Positions 21,806 to 33,917 of a DNA stretch of 64,000 nt are shown in pieces. The notes beneath the pieces are model-generated. The model did no database searches. It had not been told where the DNA came from and saw nothing but the letters and a program-made list of their open reading frames with translations. Within the stretch, counting starts at the first letter, position 1. Every line of letters starts with the position of its first letter. The DNA is taken from the NCBI RefSeq assembly GCF_029784155.1, contig NC_073693.1, positions 220,857,770 through 220,921,769 on the forward strand, in the 5' to 3' direction. This DNA comes from Uranotaenia lowii (Eukaryota; Arthropoda; Insecta; Diptera; Culicidae). A program made the translations under genes and the position numbers.

Positions 21806-22835
21806 AAAAAAATTGCAATAAAAGGGTAAATCTCAACAGAATCTAGGCATTATTCTCAAATATACAAGAAAAAAAGCAAAATTACTTGAAATTGAAAGTT
21901 TTCATTGAATCACAGCAGCAATGTTGGAATCTCATCTAAGTATCCAACAAAAGTTGACGTTCATTTTTAAATTTACTCAAAAAATAGTTTTTGAACGCAA
22001 AAATTAGAAAATTTCATATAGATATTTGAGTTTTCTATTTGTTTTAGTAAAAAAACTGAATAAAACCGGGTAAAATCCGAAAAGTTTTAAACAAATTCTG
22101 AGAATCTCGGCCAGATTTGACTATTCTCGATTTATACTGGATTTATAGGCAAGCCAGGAGCTATCAAGAAATCTGGAATAAAAGATAACCAAAGTATAAA
22201 GCTATCTACAGTGATATATACACGGATACACCTAAAATGTTTTACTAAAACCATAAAACATCAGTATGAAAATTTGACAAATTTATTATTGTGTGGCTTG
22301 AATATTTCAGAAATCGTTTGGAAACTTTTAAAAACAGATTCAAAATTTAAATATTAAATTCAGGTTCAGACATATTCAGATTTTATATTAAGAAGTAAGA
22401 TTCTGATTCAGCTCGTAAATGAGTTTTACAATCAGGATAAAAATATCAAAATGAATGTTTCGCAGATTGATAATTTTTATTGTTTAATCAATTGTAAATT
22501 TCAACTTTTTAATCAAAGTTGTTTTTTTTTTATTTAAAAAAATATCAACTGAAAATCACAGTAGAATTTAGTTTATTTTGGCAGTTTTGTTTAATACAAA
22601 AACCTCCAAACATCCAAAAGATTTAAGTTATGAATATTATTTTGAAAAAAAAACATGTATCAGGTATCAGAATGGGGGTAGGCTTTATAGCAGCACGTTA
22701 TCCAAATTGTGCCTAGCCTTTTTTAAATCCAAGATTTCATCATTTACCTGAGAAACCTGAAAAACCTTTAAAAGGAAGAAATAAATTCAATCTATTTAAG
22801 ATGGCATAAAGCCTTACCACTAGGGATTATTAACA

Positions 22836-23744
22836 TTAAAGCTCTTTTCTACATTCGGTAAGGAATGATAGCATGTCTTTTAAGTTTAATTTTTTAAACT
22901 CAGATTCGCTTATAGCGTAAGATCCCAGAGTACAGAAACGTAGTTTGGCAAATGAGGTACAGTCACAAATAAGATGGAAGGAATCTTCCACATCTGATTC
23001 ACAACTACCACATACTAGAGATTCAGCACGCTGAATGTTGTGCATGTGAAAGTTGAGTTTACAATGGCCCGAGAGTGCTCTGATCAGGATGCTGCAATGA
23101 GCTTTACTTAAAGTTAACAAGTAACTCGATATGATTGGAGATGGTTTTTCTAAAAATAATTTTGTTTGACGACAAGTGTCCAACTCTTCCCAGTATCGTT
23201 TATGCTGGTTAGACGACCAAGTTTGAATTTGGTTTCTAAACCAACATGGCGATATTGGGACAGCCGGCTCTGGTCCGCAAAATTCCTTTTCCAATCCAAC
23301 TCTGGCGAGTTCGTCGGCGCACTCGTTTCCAAAAATTCTCTTATGTCCGGGTACCCATAGAAGGTTTAATCCATTGCGTTCAGCAAGTTCTTCGATTGCT
23401 TTCCGGCATGCGATTACCAGTTTTGATGTAGAACTGGAAGTACTTAGTGATTTGATAGCTGTTTGGCTATCTGAACAAAAATAAATTGTTCTGAACATAA
23501 TTTTCTTTTGAAGTGCAATTGGCACTCCATACATAATAGCATATAGTTCAGCTTGAAAGGCTGTACAATAATTACCTAGAGGTTGAGCATGTTCTATGTT
23601 CAACTCGTGACAGTAAATTCCTGCACCTGCACAGCCATTTGATAATGAACCGTCAGTATAGAATACAATATGAGAGGACATTTGGTCCACTTCGAAACCT
23701 GATAACCATTCTTGAGGAGAATGAAATTTAACTTTAAACCCCAT
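22836..23744 (-). pseudogene. LINE RNase H domain and C-terminal tail
   Basis: The 302-residue frame holds an RNase H fold with its acidic residues in order: YTDGS (Asp near 31), QAELYAI (Glu near 66), SDSQTAI (Asp near 93) and NECADELAR (Asp near 142). A Cys/His cluster follows (CGSCESDVEDSFHLICDC), a zinc-finger-like tail common in these LINEs. The RNase H domain removes template RNA during target-primed synthesis. The frame is intact, but the RT upstream is broken. Confidence 0.8.
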
Positions 23745-23806
23745 GTAGGGAAAACTGCTCGAGAGTGTTAAATCGTTTGGCGCTAAATTAAACTTGTATA
23801 ATCAAA

Positions 23807-24593
23807 CTAATTCAGGCCACACATTTGTATGGCTCGATGATCTTTCGATATTTCCTGACAGCCTGTAGACGAAAAGCACATGAGAAGGCTTCCTGTTTTA
23901 GGAACAAGTGTAGAGGTTTGATAGAAAACAGAGCTTCTAGTGCTGCAGTAGGAGTCGTTGTAAACGATCCGGACATTCCTAAGAGACACATTATTGGAAG
24001 GTGATTTAGTTTCGTCCGAACTGTTGCAACTTCTCCTTTTTGGCACTACACTAGACATCCATAGGCCAGGATTTTTTGGTTTTGGTGTTACTATTGTGGA
24101 GTAAATCCAGTGAATATGCTTGGGTTTGAGTCCCCAGTTTTTCCCGATTGCATGTCGGCATTGTCCGAAGGCCATGCATGCTTTTTTGATTCTGAATTCG
24201 ATGTGATCTGACCAGTTTAATTTGGAGTCAAGGATGACACCCAAATATTTAACTTGATCAGACACGGTGATTTCGGAACCATAAAATAGCAGAGGGCGCA
24301 CCCCGCGGGTGATACGTTTTTTAGTAAATAAAACTATATTAGTTTTTAGAAGATTAACTGAAAGTTCTACATGAGAACACCATCGTTCAACAGAGTATTC
24401 CACGGTCATTGAGTTTTCTCAACAAGCCGTCTGCAACTAGGTTCCACAAAAGAGGTGATAGTACACCTCCCTGTGGGCAACCACGTGTGCTAACTTTTGT
24501 AATTGAAGCCTGTCTTAAAAACGAATGAAGATTCCTGTTGCTAATCCAATTAGTTATAACACTAGGCACTCCATGAAGTAGTGCCGCATTCAT
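23807..24593 (-). pseudogene. LINE reverse transcriptase fragments, YADD deleted
   Basis: Two overlapping frames remain. The upstream one (24593-24387) carries RGCPQGGVLSPLLWNL. The next (24409-23807) begins with sequence that normally follows the catalytic palm and reads VSDQVKYLGVILDSKLNW, then changes frame near 24075. The block that should hold YADD is missing between them, so the RT is dead. An earlier catalytic-Asp block (FLDIEGAFDN) is readable further upstream, near 24615-24645. Confidence 0.75.
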
Positions 24594-25046
24594 TATTGAT
24601 GTAAACGAGACATTATCAAATGCTCCTTCTATGTCTAGAAATGCTCCTAGACATGATTCTTTCTGTGAAAAACTATTTTCAATATTGTGTACTACGTTGT
24701 GCAGAAGAGTTAATGTTTATTTTCCTGTTTGGTATGCATGTTGTGTCGCATTGAGCGGATGTTGGACAAGGCATTCTCAGAAATCGATTCTTCGTTAGGC
24801 ACATGCCAATTTGAAATTTCCTGAGAAATTGTTCTAGAACAAAGTGTGATGTCAATCACCTCTTCTCTGTCACACCTAACAAAAGTTGTTTATTTCCTAC
24901 ATTTAGAATTTCTTAATCAGTGCTGCTTAAATATTCCATTAAATTTAAATAAAATTAAATTAAATTTATATTAAAGTTTATATGGTGAGTATGCTGAACA
25001 GTAGACGTATTTTCTATCAGGCAGCAAAACCTGAACGACGCAAATA

Positions 25047-25423
25047 AAGTCTGCTTCATTTAATATTGGAACACAAACAATTGCGTGTAGTTCAGTCATT
25101 TATTAACGAATTCATAATTTGTTTTTCATATAAATGTAGCATTTTCTTTACTCTTTCATAAAAAAAATTAAAAAAAATATTCATTGCTGTTTCGAAGAAA
25201 TTCTCGTACTCGTACTCGTAAGAAAACTGTGCACAATTTGATCTCTCCGTTCGGCTTCCATGGCGGTTGTTTACAAAATGCTATCGTTTGGTGTTATGAC
25301 ATAAATACATGGTGAAAGGTAATGAATTTCCCGACACGTGGGTGAAAAAAGTTTCCAAATCCGTCCACTAGGAGCGCCACAATGAGCAAAAGAATTTGTT
25401 CCAATATTAAATGAAGCAGACTT
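25047..25423. mobile_element. 377-bp MITE, TSD TA
   Basis: Ends read AAGTCTGCTTCATTTAATAT and its exact reverse complement, flanked by TA (25045-25046 and 25424-25425). The interior is non-coding. A TA target fits a Tc1/mariner-derived MITE. Confidence 0.88.
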
Positions 25424-25926
25424 TATCTCTTGTTGTTAGATTGGGTATAAGTGTTGCATTTAAAGAATTGTTTATCAATATACATGCACGAGGCATTATT
25501 CGGGCATTAGTCATTCCAATTACACTGAACACAGTTAAGTTTGGTTTGAGCAAATTCCCTAAGTAAAATTTCCAATTCGGAAATAAGGTTCTTGAACCAA
25601 GCCGATTGATGCAGTTCCAAAAGGATTAAACGACATAAGTTCAGTGTACCGGTTATATTGTGCTGCAGATTTATCTGTGCAACCCTAATAGAAAGCATTT
25701 CTATCAAAGAATTCCACACATATTTCCATCACACACAAGAACCACTGCACCTTCATATCGACGCATGAAGCGGAGTATCCCATACAGGATGAAAATTTTA
25801 AAATCGTGTGTATAATCTGAATCCCACGAGTTGCCAGGAAAAATACGGCCCTTTGCACCAGAGTGCCTGGCTATAGTGCAGACCTTAACGACCTCCTACC
25901 CCCACTTTGGGAATACAACTCGTGTA
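25424..25926. other. Intronic sequence, possibly an old LINE flank
   Basis: No clear gene. The sequence just left of the next foldback and just right of it (27134-27350) may be one older repeat split by that insertion. The right side, read on the minus strand, has GGTCCACGTCGTAAAAGGCG, a motif I associate with LINE untranslated regions. Confidence 0.3.
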
Positions 25927-27131
25927 TGCGCATTAGACTAGTTCACTTTTCGGCTTTTTTCGCTGATCACAACGCCACTTACAGGGTTTGATCCTCATTC
26001 ATTTTCAAGAATTCTAGCCGAATTTGAGCTCATTTGAGTAACTTTCCAGCGTGCGCTAGAAGTTTTATTGAAAAAAGTCCATTTTCCTGGAAAATTTTCG
26101 TAGATGTGTTCTAGCAAGCTGTTGTTAATATAAAATGATAATTTTATAGTGCTCGGTGATTGGTATGATAAGCATTCATATGGACCTGTTTTAGATAATT
26201 GCCTAAATCAAACCGAAAAAAATTAAAAAATCATAAACTACGAACTTTTACAGAAAATTTACTTACAAGTTGAGAGCTTAAAATCAGTAGTAAATAGAAA
26301 ACAAATATTTTCGATATAAAATATTCATAAAAAGATAGCTTTATTTATAACCTTTAATTTGATGTATAACACTTAATTATCGCAACAGTACAAGCAAATA
26401 TATTCAAACATTCACATCACATTCTTTGAATCACAATGTTGTCTCCATTCAAGTTTTAGCATCATGCAACTTGCAAAACGTGGCATCAAGAGGACTTGCT
26501 TACAACTTGATCAAAGCGCGCGCTTTTTTTAACTCCTGGCCCCGTCATGGGGTACTTGATTGAATAAAATATCCTTTCTTGTGCACAAGTTGGTGTGGAG
26601 CAAACTTGAATGAAAAATATTTTATCAAATCAAATTTGTTGCATAGATATTCGAATAACTTTGCTAGCACTCTTGCGATCATTAAGTGTTATACATCAAA
26701 TTAAAGGTTATAAATAAGGCTATCTTTTTATGAAAATTTTATATCGAAAATTTTTTTTTTCTATTTACTACTGATTTTAAGCTCTCAACTTGTAAGTAAA
26801 TTTTCTGTAAAAGTTGATAGTTTAAGAATTTTTAAATTTTTTCGGTTTGATTAAGTCAATTATCTAAATCAGGTCCATACGAATGCTTGTCATACCAATC
26901 ACCGAGCACTATAAAATTATCATTTTATATTAACAACAGCTTGCTAGAACACATCTACGAAAATTTTCCAAAAAAATGGACTTTTTTCAATAAAACTCCT
27001 AGCGCACGCCGGAAACTTACTCAAATGAGCTCAAATTCGGCCAGAGTACTTGAAAATGAATGAGGATCAAACCCTGTCAGTGGCGTTGCGATCAGCGAAA
27101 AAAGCCGAAAAGTGAACTAGTCTAATGCGCA
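25927..27131. mobile_element. 1.2-kb foldback element, TSD TA
   Basis: Outer ends TGCGCATTAGACTAGTTCAC and its reverse complement are flanked by TA (25925-25926 and 27132-27133). The two arms (about 25927-26420 and 26640-27131) are ~95% reverse complements by eye, leaving a ~220-bp centre. There is no ORF. The arms could form one long hairpin. Confidence 0.85.
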
Positions 27132-27133
27132 TA

Positions 27134-28361
27134 AATAGCAATAAGCACAATTGGTGAATCCTCCCTTGGCTTGGTTCCAAGCCAAGTTTCCCCCCTCCCA
27201 ACGTGATAGTCGCATTTGAAGAATGACTAACGCATATGGGAAGTACTGGATAAGTCGCCTTTTACGACGTGGACCAGTATCCCAGTGGTAGTTTTCTATA
27301 AGCCGCCACCACACAGCCCAGTTTAGTTATTGATGAACAATACAGACAGGCGCAGTATGAGCTTTGCTTGGCAGTTTATACACATGATCAGTTTATACAG
27401 ATGATCGGCTTTGAATATTGAGTGCGATTTTTTTGAAAATGCTCTAACCCTTTAGGTTAAGTTTAAGGTACAAAACTGAAACATTATATCTGGACAAAAT
27501 ACCTCCGAAATAGTTATTGCTCATTATCTTTAAAATGTGATCAGAAGATTTGCCATATGTTCTAAGACGGCTGAGATATGAACAATCAAAATTTGCATGT
27601 TTTTAAGTGGGTGATCCCAAGCTTTTGGCCGGCAGTGTAGATGCGAGAGAATTGTCTCCCAGCATTTGCGCTTTTGAGCTCTAACTATGCACAACCGTTT
27701 GAGCGAGAGCTTTTCAATTCCTGGTCTTACCTCATTTGAAGTTTTGACGGTTTCTGAGACATGTAAAAACAAAAATGATTTTTAATTAGGAGAAATGCGT
27801 TATTTTGAACCAACCGGGGGTGGGTGGTCCAAAACACCCAAAACATCTAAACGTCAGAGCGGCTCCATCCATAGAGAATAAAGTTTTTTTTTTAATTTTG
27901 TGGTTCAAGTAGTTCTTGGAAATATGTGAAATTGTCATGCAATTACGTTCTCGTGACAGTTAATTGGTTTGAAAATATAATTAGTCACTGATAAGAAAGT
28001 ATATCGTTATTACCAGATTAAGAGTAGCCTTTCAAACTAAAAAAAGTGGCTCCAGAGATGATATGAGTCAACAATCATTTGATAAGAATTCCAGAAATTT
28101 TAGAGATTTAGCATTCCTATTATATTTAGAAAATAAACCATTGACATAATTGGAAACAAACATTTGAACAAAAGTGGCTCCAGAGAGTTGCGCATCCAAA
28201 AAATTAAGGAAGTACCTAAAGGACTAATTGGAAAAAAGATATGTTTTTTCTCATTTCTGATGTGATATGGCAGGTTAGCATATTTATTTGACGACAAGAC
28301 AGCAGAACAAAGCAAATTTAAATAAACACAGTAATGAACAATATCGCATTTTTTTTTGCAG
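27134..28361. other. Intronic sequence up to exon B
   Basis: AT-rich, with the possible LINE flank at the left. Ends in a T-rich tract and GCAG, the exon B acceptor. Nothing else is supported. Confidence 0.4.
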
Positions 28362-28444
28362 GTGGCGGCAAAGACTATCGTCTTCCAAATGTTGGCACAT
28401 CGAACAACGTTACCGGAAGGCAGAACACGAAGAAAGCAATCAAG
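28362..28444 (+). CDS. Host gene exon B (83 nt)
   Basis: A T-run and TTGCAG acceptor precede the exon, and a GTACTG donor follows AAG. With the one base carried from exon A, the 83 nt give exactly 28 codons reading GGGKDYRLPNV, TSNNVTGRQNTKKAIK and end in phase 0, matching exon C. It is GC-richer than its surroundings. A second donor 12 nt downstream (AGG then GTAAAT after 28456) also keeps the frame, so a four-codon length variant is possible. It is too short to stand out as an ORF; phase agreement on both sides is the main support. Confidence 0.65.
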
Positions 28445-29270
28445 GTACTGGATAGGGTAAATACTCGAGCACGCAGCTCCTGCAAATCTTAAACCATCCA
28501 CCCACCACTACCCATGGGAGGCTCCCACTAACGAACCTAACCTAAACAACCATCATATCAGCTCGGCTCTCAGTAGCAAACGTGAAAAATCCGACAGAAA
28601 TCTGAAAACCAGCACATGAAACAAAAAGCTAAAGAGTTGATTGAAAATTTCCGTATAAAGTTATTTCTCTACTCAGAAGACTCTTCTAGGTCTGCTATTG
28701 TACAAAACTCCATCATCAACCTAGAATCGATCAGAGATAAATCCCCCTCAAGGAATCATCGAACTACCTCGGTAAATTGGCTATGCGTTAGGTCAAAATT
28801 TGTGTGCATCGCGATGAAACTATGCTTAAGCCTTAGATGGAAAATGCATGTAAACTTTAATGAAGTTTGTAGGGACGATTATAATATTTTGAGATCCTGC
28901 ATTTATTAGAGCACATCGTTATAATCCTTTTTTTCACGAAAAGGATAAAAAATCAATTGGCCTTATTCTGCGAGTCACGTGACATAACTCGTCGAACTTC
29001 AACTCTGAGAAAGAATCTCAACTCATCTTAACTGACTTTCTTGACGCGCCTCGCAGAAAAATGCCCAAGTCCTTGGCATGCGTTTCTTTCCGGGGTGTTA
29101 TCCTGAGTCAGGACGATGAAGTGAAGTTTCGCAAGTTACGTCACTTGCAGAGTAATTTTGTAATACAAACTAAAAATAGAAGTCACCTTTAGACATTTTT
29201 TTCTAATGAACTTACATATTAATTTGACTTATTAGTATTCAAAACAGATATTCCATGCTTATCATCAGTC
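28445..29270. other. Start of ~12.3-kb intron B-C
   Basis: The sequence near 28960-29150 is GC-richer, with several CGCAG/CTGCGAG motifs in both orientations that suggest a small MITE. I could not fix its ends. No gene is seen. Confidence 0.35.
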
Positions 29271-29473
29271 AATTATGTCGGAAGTAGCAGGCGTGTTGTT
29301 CCATTCAAATAATTAATTCTGATCAAAGCAATTGTTTAATAGATTTTAAATACCTAGTATGAAAGCAAGAGAAAAATAAAATTCATTCATTCTTTGTTAA
29401 ACTTTCAACCCGCAAGTAGTTGTTCTTTCTACGGCCAATACTAATAGGTTTTGGTCCCAGCAAGTTTAGAAGA

Positions 29474-30415
29474 ATGGTCAACACCGGTTCGGTCCAGAAT
29501 TTATCGAGCCTACCATCCATCGAGCGTTTGGCTAGGGGAAGCAACTGGGCCACGTGGAGGTTTGCGGTTGAAACGTTCCTGGAGTTGGAAGAACTCTGGG
29601 AGGTGGTGAAGCCCGAACCAGATGCTGACGGTGTCCGACCAATGGTGAATCCGGCGAAGGATCGCACGTGCTAAAATCATCCTTCTGCTGGAACCCGAAA
29701 ATTACGTCCACGTTAAGGAAGCCAGGACAACTTAAGAAGTCTGGGCGAAACTGGAGGCCGCTTTCGAGGATAACGGTCTGGCGCGGTGTGTCGGGCTTCT
29801 GAGAAAATTAATTACCACGAGTCTCGAAAATTCCGTTACCATGGAAACCTACGTCAACGAAATTGTGTCCACCGCTCACCGACTCAGGGGAGTTGGTTTC
29901 GACATCACCGAGGAGTGGATAGGAACGCTTTTACTAGCCGGTTTACCCGAAAATTCCGACCCATGATAATGGCACTCGAGAAATCAGGGACTCCGATTAC
30001 TGGCGACAGTATTAAAACCAACCTTCTGCAAGAAATTCACTCAGAACATTTCACCAAGGATCAGCAAGTGTTAAGTGACGTGCGACCAGCCAGCAACGTG
30101 GTGAAGGCAGCCGACAACGCCAACATGAACATTGTATCGGCCGGAACAGTGAAGCTAGCAGCAAAATGTACACCGGATTGTCCCCCAATATTCGTACCTC
30201 ACGTAAGATTCATTCCTGGAATGTCGAGCAATTTGCTATCCGTCAGTCAAAATGTTAGACGCGGCCACGTGGTTCTGTTTCAAAATGAAGGCGTCAAAGT
30301 CATCGATCCAGAGGGAGTTACCATAGCAACCAGCGAGCACGATGTCCAAAATGGTTTGTTCAAATTTTCTGAGCGAACAAAAATGGCAGCCGTTGCAGTT
30401 TCCTCAACTGACTAG
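29474..30415 (+). pseudogene. Copia gag/protease remnants, frameshifted
   Basis: The gag start has the LARGSNWATWRFAVETFL motif (DUF4219/UBN2-type gag) and then breaks at about 29674. A second frame (29786-30415) covers the rest of gag and the end of the protease (RFIPGMSSNLLSVSQ). The zinc knuckle and the protease DSGA active site are missing between them, so an internal deletion occurred. Not functional. Confidence 0.8.
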
Positions 30416-30433
30416 AAAACGTGGCAAAGAAGG

Positions 30434-32980
30434 ATGGACCATCTCAACATAAGCAGCCTGAAGCAGCTGAAAAGTGGTCTTGCATCCGGAATCCGTTTCA
30501 CGGATGAAGAAGCTGAATCGTGCGAAATTTGCTGTATGGGTAAGCAACAGCGATTACCTTTTCCGAAGAAGGGGAGTCGCGCCAATGAGGTCCTGGAAAT
30601 TGTGCACTCCGATATTTGTGGGCCGATGAAGGTGCCATCCATCGGCGGACATCGGTACTATATATCTTTCACCGACAACCAGACGAGGCGGGCGGTGATC
30701 TATTTCCTGGAGAAGAAAACCGATTCCGAGGTACTGAGGCATTCAACGATTGTTTGAGGCAAACCTACCGAAGAAGTTCTGGGCTGAGGCAGTTGCGTTA
30801 GCGACGTACCTATCGAATCGTTCGTCAACCAAGGAGCAAACAGTAACACCCGAGGAAGCATGGAGTGGGCGAAAGCCAAATTTGTCCCACGTCCGTGTTT
30901 TTGGTTCGAAAGTGATGGCGCACGTGCCCAAGCAGCGATGGCAAAAATGGGATCCGAAAGCGTTTGAAGCAGTTCTCGTCGGATTCGAAACGGAAACCAA
31001 GGCATACTGTTTTTACAATCCGATGACAAACGATGTGTTCAAGTGTCGAGATGTGACAATATTTAGCGAGCCGGAGTACTCAAATCAGCAGCCAATGGTA
31101 CCTGCAAGAAGCCATCAACCGAAAATCCGAACTTTCGTCAGTCTGGATTTCCAAGACAGCTTACCGATACCTGATGCAGTAGACAGTGTGGTTGAGGCCG
31201 CACACAATCCCGTGGTCGAGCTGGAGAACGAATCTGAGTCAGGCGTATCTCAGTATTTTTCGGAGGTGGATGAAATTAGCAGCAACGATTTGTCTGATGA
31301 AGCAGTTGGTGACGTGACCATCACGGCGCTCCCCCCGCAACAAGACTCATATCCACCTTTGTCACAGGTGTCGAGGCGCAGCGGAAGGGAGCGCGCTATT
31401 CCAGGCAAGTACCATGACTTTGTGTTACTTAACAATGGCTTTCCGCATCACAATTTTTCAGAACCACCCGCTCCCAATGATGGTCCAAGTAGAAGCCGTC
31501 AAGGTCTAAAGGTTGGCACCGGCCGTGCGAAACCGAAAACATCGAGCGATCTGCGAACTGGCATTGCGTGGCAGCGATGCTCATCTCTGGCGAAAGGCGA
31601 TGGACGAAGGGTTTCAAGCTTTACTCGACAACCAGAAGTGGGACCTTGTCGAGCTACTGGCAAAAGGGCGATTGGTTCGAAGTGGCTGTTCAGGACCAAG
31701 GTGTACGAAAATGGCAACATTGTGCGGCACAAGGCGAGAATAGTTGCACAGGGCTTCACGCAAAAGTTCGGTGTTGACTACGACGAGGTGTTCGCACCGG
31801 TTGCGAAACAGGTGACATTTCGCACACTTTTGACTGTGGCTAGCCGCCGCAGTTTCCAAGTTCGCCACGTCGATGTGAAGACAGCGTACCTGAACGGGCA
31901 TCTGGAAGAAACCATCTACATGCGCCAGCCGGAAGGTTATCACAGCGGAGGCGAACGTTCCGTATGCCGTTTAAGGAGGAGCTTATATGGCCTGAAGCAA
32001 TCCGCACGTGTCTGGAACCAGAAGGTTGACGAAGTCTTCAAGGCGATGGGGTTCAAGCCGTCCAAGTTCGATCCGTGCCTGTACATGCGGAATGGTAATC
32101 GAGAATTCATCCTAGTATACGTGGATGATATGATTATCCTCACCCCAACCGAAAAGGAATTCTAAACCATCTTCAAATTACTTCAAAGTAATTTCGTCGT
32201 CGTGGATCTCGGCGAAGTTCGGCAATTCCTTGGGGTCGAGGTAACGAAGACTGAAACCGGATACAGACTGAACCAGGAAGTATACATCCGGAAACTCACG
32301 AACCGTTTCAGTTTGGAAACCGCCAAGCCGTCCAAAGTAGCCCTGGATGTCGGCTATCTACAGCAGAAGGAGGAGCAGAACAAACTGGACAACAATCAAC
32401 AGTATTTGAGTTTGATCGGTGGTCTACTGTATATCGCCGTTCATACTCGTCCTGGCATAGCTGTAAGCGTTTCAATCTTGGCCCAAAAATCAAGTTGTCC
32501 CACTCAGCAAGACTGGACCGAAGCAAAGCGAGTCTTTCGTTACTTGTTCGCAACAAAGGGTCATCATCTTCAGCTCGGAGGATCAAAGACTGATCTCGAG
32601 ATGTTCGTCGACGCCGACTGGGCTGGACATTGCCGTGACAGGAAGTCGATTTCTGGCTTTCTGATTCTCTTTGGCGGAGGTGCAGTTGCATGGGGCTCAC
32701 GGAAACAAATCTGCGTTTCCTTGAGTTCAACAGAAGCTGAATTCATCGCGTTGGCTGAAGGATGCCAAGAACTCATCTGGTTGCAGCGACTTGTACGGGA
32801 AATTGGCGAGGCTACTGAGGATCCAACCACCGTATACGAGGACAACCAGAGTACCATCAAGATGGTTGGAAGTGATCGCCTTGAGAGGAGAACCAAGCAC
32901 ATCGAAACGCGATTTTTCTTTGTTCGAGATCTGCCAGAAAAGAAGCTGATCAACTTGGAATATTGTCCTACCGAAAACCG
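30434..32980 (+). pseudogene. Copia integrase-RT-RNase H remnants
   Basis: The first frame (30434-30757) has the pre-integrase CEICCMGKQQRLPF motif and the start of the integrase core (HSDICGPM). The core's later catalytic residues are lost in a deletion around 30740-30760. The next frame (30750-32165) has RT motifs KARIVAQGFTQ, HVDVKTAYLNG, RRSLYGLKQS and the catalytic YVDDM, then one TAA (32163-32165). The following open stretch in the same frame carries RNase H (DADWAGH, SLSSTEAEFIAL, YEDNQSTI, RRTKHIETRFFF) and stops being copia at the LINE junction (32979). Confidence 0.85.
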
Positions 32981-33385
32981 AGATCACCTCTTATTCGCAA
33001 CTCCTATCTCTATCTCCCAGTGGTGCCGGCTGGGATGCGAGTAACCTATGCGGAAATCGGGTACCCAACCCCGGTGGATGCTTTGGTCGCATGCAGACTG
33101 AGAAGGTGGACGCACGCGTCTGTTCCCCAGGTCAGGGGCGGCGTGCAACAACAACCGAGCGTCTGTTCTCCAGGTCAGGGGCGCCTCAAACAGCGTCTGT
33201 CTCGCAGCAAGCGGCTGAATTTATGAAATGCGGCTCCCGCCTGCTAAGTCCAAGATGGCAGCCCCATCGCGGGATAGGGACTTTAGGCTAACAACCTACT
33301 GCTCCTGATATCTTGTATTGTTACGGAAACTGAGAGAAGAAATAACCGAATTGGAACTTTGGCAACGACTTTTAGCATGAAAACA

Positions 33386-33682
33386 CGGACACGAATTGGA
33401 ACTTGGAACATTTTAGCCCTTGCCCAGCCAGGTAAGCTGGCTCAACTTGCTAGAGAAGCTAGCCGCCTCAAGCTAGAGATATTGGGACTGAGCGAAGTCC
33501 GTTGGTCTAACACTGGAGAACACAAGACACAGTCCGGGCAAGTACTGCTTTACTATGGCATACTACTCGTATTCGCTCAGTCCCAATATCTCTAGCTTGA
33601 GGCGGCTAGCTTCTCTAGCAAGTTGAGCCAGCTTACCTGGCTGGGCAAGGGCTAAAATGTTCCAAGTTCCAATTCGTGTCCG
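33386..33682. repeat. Inverted duplication inside the LINE endonuclease
   Basis: 33386-33495 is repeated as its reverse complement at 33572-33682 with almost no differences, separated by ~75 bp. The LINE then continues in the original orientation. It fits a template switch during reverse transcription or repair. Confidence 0.88.
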
Positions 33683-33917
33683 AATTGGAACACGCTACTC
33701 GGGAACGAGGAGTTGGTTTCCTATTAAGCCCGCAGGCCCATGCGGCCCTCATTAGATGGGAACCGATAAACGAACGAATAATCGTAGCCAGATTTAGAAC
33801 ACGGGTTAGAAACCTTACAATGGTCCAGTGTTATGCGCCAACTGACGTTGCCGATTTGCAGGAGAGAGAGCAGTTTTACAGTCAATTGTACAGCGTGGTT
33901 GAGAGCAGTGTTCCGAA

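Larger units (their letters stand above)
19610..22700. repeat. Unclassified ~3-kb repeat, copy 1 (diverged, interrupted)
   Basis: Collinear similarity to 42905-45900 is visible in several blocks: GGGTCCAAAAAnAGCAAGCGAGG at 19627 and 42952, TCATCATTTGAAATTCA near 20281 and 43900, and GATTCAGCTcGTAAATGAGTTTT near 22412 and 44928. Copy 1 is interrupted by the MITE at 20581-21517 and a LINE 3' fragment. No ORF is shared. Copy 2 lies inside a hAT element, so this may be that element's internal sequence. Confidence 0.6.
22772..24800 (-). mobile_element. RNase H-bearing LINE remnant (I/LOA/R1-like group)
   Basis: Minus-strand RT fragments are followed by a full RNase H domain, a combination found in I, LOA and related LINE clades. 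The 5' part is missing, starting near the RT block with QHAYQTGKS-like coding around 24730-24760. The 3' end near 22772 matches the shorter copy at 21525. Frameshifts, an internal deletion and loss of the RT catalytic motif show an inactive copy. Confidence 0.75.

Noticed and set aside
28616..28909. 97-residue frame MKQKAKELIENFRIK...
   Set aside because: No domain recognised, AT-rich, no splice or start context; most likely chance in the intron.
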